Shown: positions 59,600-64,000 of the stretch, in pieces
How the letters are laid out: each line of letters opens with the position of its first letter
Position numbering within the stretch: position 1 is the stretch's first letter
Assembly (NCBI RefSeq): GCF_000335475.2
Contig: NZ_ANAH02000007.1
Span: 62,001-126,000, forward strand
DNA from: Cystobacter fuscus DSM 2262
Lineage (GTDB): Bacteria; Myxococcota; Myxococcia; Myxococcales; Myxococcaceae
Reading direction: 5' to 3'
Length of the DNA: 64,000 nt
The notes under the pieces: generated by a model
Told to the model about the DNA's origin: nothing
The model's input: the letters and a program-made list of their open reading frames with translations, nothing else
Databases searched by the model: none
Translations under genes and position numbers: made by a program

Positions 59600-60615
59600 C
59601 AGGCATTCCTCCCAGCGGCGATCAGCAGCGCGTCGGCGACGGTGCGCGCGCCGAGTTCGATCTTGAAGCGGTTGTAGTGGCCCGGCGTCGCGCCGGAGAG
59701 CGCCGCGCGGCCCGCGGCGAGCGCGGTCTCGGGGGTGAGTGGCTGGCCGACGAGCGACTGCTCGGCGGCGGTGGCGCGCCAGGGTCTGGTCGCCACCCCG
59801 CCCAGGGCGATCCGCGCGCGGCCCACCCGGTCGCCATCCATCTCGAGCGCGACCGCGGCGGAGGCGAGCGCGAAGGCGTAGCTCTCGCGGTCGCGGATCT
59901 TGTGATAGGTCGACGCGCGTCCGGCGCGGGTCTTGGGCACGACGATCGCGATGATCATCTCGCCCGGCTGGAGCGTGAACTCCAGATGCGGGGTCGTGCC
60001 GGGCAGGCGGTAGAGGTCGGCCACTGGCAGCGTGCGCGAGCCGGTCGGACCGAGCAGCTCGAGGGAGGCGTCCATCGCCACCAGCGCCACGGGCCAGTCG
60101 CCCGGGCTGACCGCGGTGCACGCGTCGCTGGTGCCGAGCACCGCCTGGCCGCGGTCGATCCCACCGATCGCCGCGCAGCCGGAGCCAGGCTCGCGCTTGT
60201 TGCAGGGGAAGGTGCCGACCGAGGACGGGTTGCCGGTGCCGTTGCGGAAATACAGGCAGCGCGTGCGTTGGAGGAGGTTGCCCCCCACCGTCGCCATGTT
60301 GCGCAGCTGCTGCGAGGCGGCCTTCCACAGCGATTCGGCGAGCAGGGGATAGTCGCTCTGCAGCGTGGGATTGGCCGCCACCGCGCTCATCGGCACCAGC
60401 GCCTCGAACCGAAGCTGGTCGCCGCCGGTGTCGATCCGGTCGAGCCCGCGGATCGAGGTCACGTCGATCAGGTGGCGCGGCCGGTCGATGTCGAGCTTCA
60501 TCATGTCGTACAGCGACGTGCCACCCGCGATGTAGCGCGCGTCCGCGCCAGCGCGGCTGTGCGCGGCCACCGCCTCGGCGGCGGACGTCGGCCGGGTATA
60601 GGTGAACGGTTGCAT
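59599..60615 (-). CDS. paoB: Aldehyde oxidoreductase FAD-binding subunit
   Basis: A 338-aa subunit, starting MQPFTYTRPTSAAEAVA with stop/start overlap on both sides. FAD is bound by ARYIAGGTSLYDMMKLDID and TVGGNLLQRTRCLYFRNGTG. The segment PCNKREPGSGCAAIGG, together with the preceding Cys, provides the extra [4Fe-4S] cluster that distinguishes PaoB from other FAD subunits of the family. The C-terminal domain (ARIALGGVATRPWRA, LTPETALAAGRAAL) closes the FAD pocket. It passes electrons from the Mo centre to an acceptor. Confidence 0.92.
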   Translation of the reverse strand: MQPFTYTRPTSAAEAVAAHSRAGADARYIAGGTSLYDMMKLDIDRPRHLIDVTSIRGLDRIDTGGDQLRFEALVPMSAVAANPTLQSDYPLLAESLWKAASQQLRNMATVGGNLLQRTRCLYFRNGTGNPSSVGTFPCNKREPGSGCAAIGGIDRGQAVLGTSDACTAVSPGDWPVALVAMDASLELLGPTGSRTLPVADLYRLPGTTPHLEFTLQPGEMIIAIVVPKTRAGRASTYHKIRDRESYAFALASAAVALEMDGDRVGRARIALGGVATRPWRATAAEQSLVGQPLTPETALAAGRAALSGATPGHYNRFKIELGARTVADALLIAAGRNA

Positions 60616-61235
60616 CAGCCCCTCCCCATCTTGGACGCGGCGTCCTCGATCGCCGCGACGATGCCAACGTAGGCGCCGCAGCGGCAGATGTTGCCGCTCA
60701 TGTACTCGCGGATGCGCTCGCGCGACGTGGCGTTGCCCTCGCGCACGCAGGCAACCGCGGCCATGATCTGGCCCGGGGTGCAATAGCCGCACTGCAACGC
60801 GTCGTGGTCGATGAACGCCTGCTGCATCGGGTGCAACTGCTCGCCGTTGGCCAGCCCCTCGATCGTCGTCACCTCGCGACCCTCGACCTTGGCCGCGAGC
60901 GTCAGGCACGACGCGACGCGACGACCGTCGACGTGGACGGTGCAGGCGCCGCACTGGCCGTGGTCGCAGCCCTTCTTGGTGCCGGTCAGCCCCAGCTGTT
61001 CGCGCACCAGGTCGAGCAGCGACGTGCGCGTGTCGATCGCGACCTCCACCGCATGGCCGTTCACCGTTGTTCGCAGGTCGAGCGGGTTGCCAACCTCCGG
61101 AGGCGGAGGTACGGGGGCTTGCGGCGACAGGGATTGCTCGCAAGCCAGCGACAGCGTCAGCAGCGTCGCGCCGGCGCCCAGCGCGGTCCGACGCGTGACT
61201 GTCAGGGGCGCCGTCTTGTTCTCATCGTCAGCCAT
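60615..61235 (-). CDS. paoA: Aldehyde oxidoreductase iron-sulfur subunit with Tat signal
   Basis: A 206-aa subunit. The N-terminus VTRRTALGAGATLLTLSLAC has the twin-arginine motif; the conserved Tat signal means the assembled complex is exported folded. [2Fe-2S] cluster I comes from GCDHGQCGACTVHVDGRRVAS, and cluster II from CGYCTPGQIMAAVACV and GNICRCGAYVGIVAAIEDAA. It is first in the paoABC order, and the genes overlap. It opens near a broken LysR gene on the other strand, so the natural regulation may be lost. Confidence 0.92.
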   Translation of the reverse strand: MADDENKTAPLTVTRRTALGAGATLLTLSLACEQSLSPQAPVPPPPEVGNPLDLRTTVNGHAVEVAIDTRTSLLDLVREQLGLTGTKKGCDHGQCGACTVHVDGRRVASCLTLAAKVEGREVTTIEGLANGEQLHPMQQAFIDHDALQCGYCTPGQIMAAVACVREGNATSRERIREYMSGNICRCGAYVGIVAAIEDAASKMGRG

Positions 61236-61501
61236 GGCTGCCTTCTCTCCATTTCGTGTCGAGCACGCATGCGTTTCCCAAAGGGGATGCTCGGCATGAC
61301 GTCTCTCTTGTTACTTCTCGCGGTCGAGCGTCTTTCCCTTGCGCACCCAGCTCCTGCATGTCGTTCATGATGGAGCGCCGTTCAATGAAGCCCGCGATCC
61401 CCATGAAGCGTTGCATTTGGTTCCGATTCGGGAAGGTAACGATTCACGCGAGTTCCTGTCAGCCACGGGATTCCGGACACACTGTCTGGTAGGTGGAGAC
61501 A
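61236..61501. promoter_or_regulatory. Divergent promoter region of paoABC and the dead LysR gene
   Basis: The 266-bp tract should hold the paoA promoter. There is AT-richer sequence around 61285-61320 and 61370-61440, but no clear hexamer pair. On the minus strand a short frame at 61228-61416 encodes GFIERRSIMNDMQELGAQGK; I do not recognise it, and it overlaps paoA, so I do not call it a gene. Confidence 0.35.
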
Positions 61502-61615
61502 ATGAGCCCTGGCCTCGACGCCCTCGAGGTCTTCGTCCGGGTGGCGGAACTGGGGAGCTTCACGCAGGCCGCCCAGCAGCCTGGCATGCCCAAGAAGGCA
61601 CGCGCGTCCGCGCAC
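61502..61615 (+). pseudogene. LysR-family regulator, N-terminal remnant
   Basis: The plus strand starts MSPGLDALEVFVRVAELGSF then TQAAQQPGMPKKARASAH, the LysR helix-turn-helix. The Q-Q-P in place of the usual Q-x-L-x-x-S and the loss of the frame after the recognition helix show decay. It ends in IS3-like remnant sequence. It is divergent from paoA, a common place for a LysR regulator of that operon. Confidence 0.65.
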
Positions 61616-61654
61616 CTGAAGCGTGCCCCGGGAAGGCGTGTGCGGGCCTTCGCT

Positions 61655-61890
61655 CCCCCCTGCTGCGCCCGGCTCTCAGCCCGCTCGGGCTACTCCGCTT
61701 GGAGGGAGCGCCCGGAGTGCGAGAGGCACAAGGAGGACCGGGCCTTGGCCCAAGTCGTGACAGCGGAGCACCAGGACAGCCGTGGCACGTAGGGGAGCCT
61801 CCGCGTGCATGCCGAGCTGCGTGCTCGGGGGCAGCGCGTGAGCCGCAAGTGCGTGGCTCGCCTCATGGGCGAGCAGGGACTTGGCCAGGT
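61655..61890 (+). pseudogene. IS3-family orfB remnant
   Basis: The plus strand encodes RSGYSAWRERPECERHKEDR then ALAQVVTAEHQDSRGT, TAG, and in frame GSLRVHAELRARGQRVSRKC then VARLMGEQGLGQ. R-S-G-Y-Y-A-W, H-x-x-S-R-x-T-Y-G-S-x-R-V-H-A-E-L and R-K-R-V-A-R-L-M are hallmarks of the HTH region at the start of IS3 orfB. The in-frame TAG replaces a Tyr. Rest absent. Confidence 0.7.
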
Positions 61891-61924
61891 CCCCTACGAG
61901 TCGTCTGACACCTGGCCCGGAGTC

Positions 61925-62350
61925 TTATCTGGGCGACAGCAGCCGGCTCCGCTCCACTGCGCGCCCCACCCTGTGCTCCATCTCGCCATGCTTCATGGGC
62001 TTCTGGATGTAGTCGCACGCACCCAGACGCAGGCTCTCCTCCGAGATTTCGCTGGAGCCGAAGGCGGTCATGATGATGACTTGGAGGCGCGGTTCCATCT
62101 TCAGCGCACGCTGGAGGAGGGTGAGCCCGTCCATCGGCTCCATCTTCAAGTCCGTCAGCATCAGGTCCACCTGGATCTCGGCGAGAATGGCCAGTGCCTC
62201 CTCCCCGGATCCGGCTTCGATGACGTCGTAGCCCTCGGCGCGCAGCAGGAGCGCCGTGATGCCGCGCATCATGCGCTGGTCGTCCACTACCAGGATGCGG
62301 CCACGGATGGAGGGCATGATGAACATGAAGGGGTCGTTCACACTCACCAT
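61925..62350 (-). CDS. Stand-alone response regulator receiver
   Basis: A 141-aa receiver beginning MVSVNDPFMFIMPS; ribosome binding site is weak, so the true start could be MPSIRG (12 codons on). GRILVVDDQRMMRGITALLL gives the acidic pair, LMLTDLKMEPMDG the phospho-acceptor Asp, IIMTAFGSSE the Thr switch, and IQKPMKHGE the Lys. No output domain is attached. It probably works in a phosphorelay or in chemotaxis-like control with a distant kinase. The gene stands alone between remnants. Confidence 0.87.
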   Translation of the reverse strand: MVSVNDPFMFIMPSIRGRILVVDDQRMMRGITALLLRAEGYDVIEAGSGEEALAILAEIQVDLMLTDLKMEPMDGLTLLQRALKMEPRLQVIIMTAFGSSEISEESLRLGACDYIQKPMKHGEMEHRVGRAVERSRLLSPR

Positions 62351-62409
62351 GATGCCACAAGTGCCGCCAGTCCTCCTGGGTGTATCACTTTCGTTCGGCT
62401 CTGCCTCCG

Positions 62410-62575
62410 TCAGGAGGAGCAGAGCAGCCCCGCATCCTTGAGCAGCACCCACCGCTCCCAGTGCGGAAAGGACAGCGTCCACTGCCGGTAGGGCACGTGC
62501 GGCAGCACCCGCTCCACCAGATGCGCCGCCGTCACATGCGCCCGCTTCGCATTGCAGGACGGGCACACCCCTCGT
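62410..62575 (-). mobile_element. IS91-family transposase N-terminal zinc-region fragment
   Basis: The minus strand reads GVCPSCNAKRAHVTAAHLVE then RVLPHVPYRQWTLSFPHWER, the N-terminal zinc-binding and linker segment of IS91-type transposases (C-P-S-C-N-A-R-R ... H-L-V-D-x-V-L-P-x-x-P-x-R-Q-W-V-L-S). It complements the C-terminal copies elsewhere but is isolated, so it is a fragment of an IS91-like element. Confidence 0.78.
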
Positions 62576-62722
62576 CTTCCTCCCATTCCTTCAGCGTGGA
62601 AGCCACAGGGTGGAAGGTGTGCCGATTCAGTCTTCCTGGTCCGTGTCAGCCATGAAATCGACAAGGCCGATGAGGATGAGGGCGAGCAAGCTCGTCGACT
62701 TCATCAAGGACTGGAACAAGCA

Positions 62723-62743
62723 GACATGAGGTCCGCGTAGCTG
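62723..62743 (+). repeat. 21-bp copy of cytochrome c gene sequence
   Basis: GACATGAGGTCCGCGTAGCTG is identical to 1529-1549, which encodes SYADLMS in the class I-type cytochrome gene. In both places it is on the same strand. It directly precedes the DUF4846 gene end, whose own shard lies next to the cytochrome gene at the left. Confidence 0.75.
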
Positions 62744-62768
62744 TCCCGGGCCGAGGCGTGGGCGCCGC

Positions 62769-63632
62769 TTACCACCGGCGCAGGGAGGACCAGGGGAAGG
62801 GGGCCCAGAAGGGCGTCGCCACCGTGTCGCCCTCCAGCGAGAACCAGGGCCCCGCATCGCCCGGGGACAGCACGTGGAAGTCCTGCGCGGGCGTGAAGCC
62901 CTGGCCGAGCAACGCCACGCGCCGGCCCTCGGCATCGCGCGCCACGTCCAGCACCATCACCGTGTGGCCCGGACTGCCGCCCAGCACGAAGAAGTCTCCC
63001 GGGCGCACGTCCTCGCGCGAGGGCCGCCGCTTTCCGGCGGCGAGGGACAGCGTGCCCGCGTAGGTGAACACCAGGTCCAGGTACTTCTGGAACGCGGCGC
63101 GCGAGCCATCCACCGGCCCGCGCTTCTCCCACGTCACCTTCGAGCCGGACACGCGAGCGCGCTCCCCTTGGGCGTAGCGCGGCCAGGAGGCGAGGTCTCC
63201 ATTCGTGAAGCGGTAGGCGATGCGCTCCTTGTCGCCACGGGACCAGAGCCACTCGGCGTGCAGGCGGATGAGGGAGTCCGCGCACTGCTGGAGATCCGCC
63301 CGTCCCACGTCCAGCTCGGCCACCGCGGCGAGGGAGTCATTCTTCGCGGGCAGGATGGTCCGCCCCTGGAAGTCGAGGACCGGGGTGCCCTCCGGCCTCA
63401 GCGGCAGACCCCGCAGCCAGGCGCCGAAGGAGCCCTCCTCGAGCGCGACGCGCGTGTAGCCCTCCGGAGGAGGCAGGGCCTCGGAGAGCGGACGGATGGA
63501 ACTGTCCGCGGACAGCCAGGGGTAGCGGGCCCGCTCCTGCCGGGTGGGCGCGCGGGGCTCGGACGCCCCGACGAGGCAAGCCCCCAGCAGCAGGGCCAGC
63601 ACGGGGAGTCTCCAGATGGGGGAGCGGCGCAT
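62769..63632 (-). CDS. DUF4846 lipoprotein
   Basis: A 287-aa protein starting MRRSPIWRLPVLALLLGAC, a lipoprotein signal. The mature part contains GSFGAWLRGLPLRPEGTPVL, then AVAELDVGRADLQQCADSLI, LHAEWLWSRGDKERIAYRF and PGDFFVLGGSPGHTVMVLDV, ending ATPFWAPFPWSSLRRW: the DUF4846 pattern. It carries a Cys/Asp/His set typical of CHAP/NlpC-like folds (Cys in QQCADSLI, His in PGHTVMVLD), but hydrolytic activity is untested. Fragments of this gene are present at 1861-1933, 14564-14637 and 42284-42384. Confidence 0.85.
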   Translation of the reverse strand: MRRSPIWRLPVLALLLGACLVGASEPRAPTRQERARYPWLSADSSIRPLSEALPPPEGYTRVALEEGSFGAWLRGLPLRPEGTPVLDFQGRTILPAKNDSLAAVAELDVGRADLQQCADSLIRLHAEWLWSRGDKERIAYRFTNGDLASWPRYAQGERARVSGSKVTWEKRGPVDGSRAAFQKYLDLVFTYAGTLSLAAGKRRPSREDVRPGDFFVLGGSPGHTVMVLDVARDAEGRRVALLGQGFTPAQDFHVLSPGDAGPWFSLEGDTVATPFWAPFPWSSLRRW

Positions 63633-63646
63633 GGGGGCCTCTCGGC

Positions 63647-64000
63647 TCAGGAACAGGCGTCGAGCCAGGCGCGCAACCGAGAATCCGCCACGGCCTCGCT
63701 GCGCACACCGGGCTCCACGGTGAGCTCCAACGTGTGGAAGCCCCGCGCGCGGATGCCCTCCAACAGCGCCGCGCGCTGCTCGGCGTCCGGGGCGAACAGG
63801 ATGCACCCATCCCCTCCCCCGGCTCCGGATTGCTTGCCCGCGCACCCGTAGGACGCGGCCAGACCCAGCACCCGCTTCATCGGCTCGGTCTCCAGCGGAC
63901 CCAACTCCTGCAGCAGCGCGTGTTGCTCGCGCACGGCCTCGGAGAAGGAGCGGAAGTCACCGCCCGCGAGCCCCTCTTCGATTTCCTGGCCCAGCGCGTC
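63647..64000 (-). CDS. Phosphomevalonate kinase-like GHMP kinase, C-terminal part (partial)
   Basis: The frame enters from the right edge and ends at TGA 63647-63649. It encodes GGDFRSFSEAVREQHALLQE, then VLGLAASYGCAGKQSGAGGG and DGCILFAPD, the C-terminal GHMP kinase motif 3 with the G-A-G-G-G-D loop of phosphomevalonate kinases. Myxobacteria use the mevalonate pathway for isoprenoids, which fits. It lies 14 bp upstream of the DUF4846 gene on the same strand. Confidence 0.75.
   Translation of the reverse strand, partial: DALGQEIEEGLAGGDFRSFSEAVREQHALLQELGPLETEPMKRVLGLAASYGCAGKQSGAGGGDGCILFAPDAEQRAALLEGIRARGFHTLELTVEPGVRSEAVADSRLRAWLDACS

Noticed and set aside
62651..62729. 26-codon plus-strand frame ending SKLVDFIKDWNKQT
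   Set aside because: Too short, no supporting similarity, and the end overlaps the 21-bp cytochrome copy.
1..64000. tRNA, rRNA and riboswitch search by eye
   Set aside because: No sequence with cloverleaf or rRNA character was seen; a covariance-model search would be needed to be certain.

Overview
The window is GC-rich DNA, most probably from a myxobacterium of the Cystobacter/Archangium type. This rests on codon use, the style of the two-component proteins (receiver domains with a long insert, a MASE1 kinase, an HNVGN-type kinase), an RCC1-repeat lipoprotein, a DUF6603 giant protein and a mevalonate-pathway kinase at the right edge. No rRNA, tRNA or CRISPR array was seen.

Left part (1-14.3 kb): a Cys-rich repeat protein end, a cupin and two c-type cytochromes, then five co-directional genes on the minus strand (14297 down to 1942). 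These encode a 1381-aa protein, a ~62-aa protein, a 746-aa protein with tail-fibre-like repeats, a 1241-aa DUF6603 protein and a 652-aa protein. None has a signal peptide. This is the best candidate here for an undescribed multi-component system.

14.7-27 kb: a gluzincin-type protease bracketed by a 22-bp direct repeat, a secreted protein with palindromic operator-like sites, then a plant-polysaccharide set (GH2 with AbfB domains, PL1 with a ricin-type domain, PL10, remnants of a LamG protein and perhaps a TonB receptor), a CapA-type protein and a divergent OYE/HxlR pair.

27-42 kb: a 14-repeat RCC1 lipoprotein, a three-gene signalling operon (receiver-kinase, Cache-like kinase, receiver), an isochorismatase-type pseudogene, a TetR/NmrA pair, a MASE1-GAF histidine kinase and a small glycosyltransferase.

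42-57 kb: a gene graveyard. Four same-orientation copies of an IS91-family transposase 3' end share one sharp border (AAGTATAGGACGG) and abut broken genes: a protein kinase, an FMN split-barrel protein, a DUF2236 oxygenase, an S9 peptidase and a trefoil protein. RAYT, IS3, IS481 and IS91 relics lie between them. Intact cargo includes an amidohydrolase, a three-gene module of peptidoglycan-binding protein, HEIGHH metallopeptidase and lipoprotein, a DUF3592 membrane protein and an esterase.

57-64 kb: a complete periplasmic aldehyde oxidoreductase operon (paoABC-like) with a broken divergent LysR gene, a stand-alone receiver, a DUF4846 lipoprotein and the end of a phosphomevalonate kinase. Pieces of the DUF4846 gene recur at three other places, and a 21-bp piece of the cytochrome c gene recurs near it, which ties the two window ends together by small ectopic copies.
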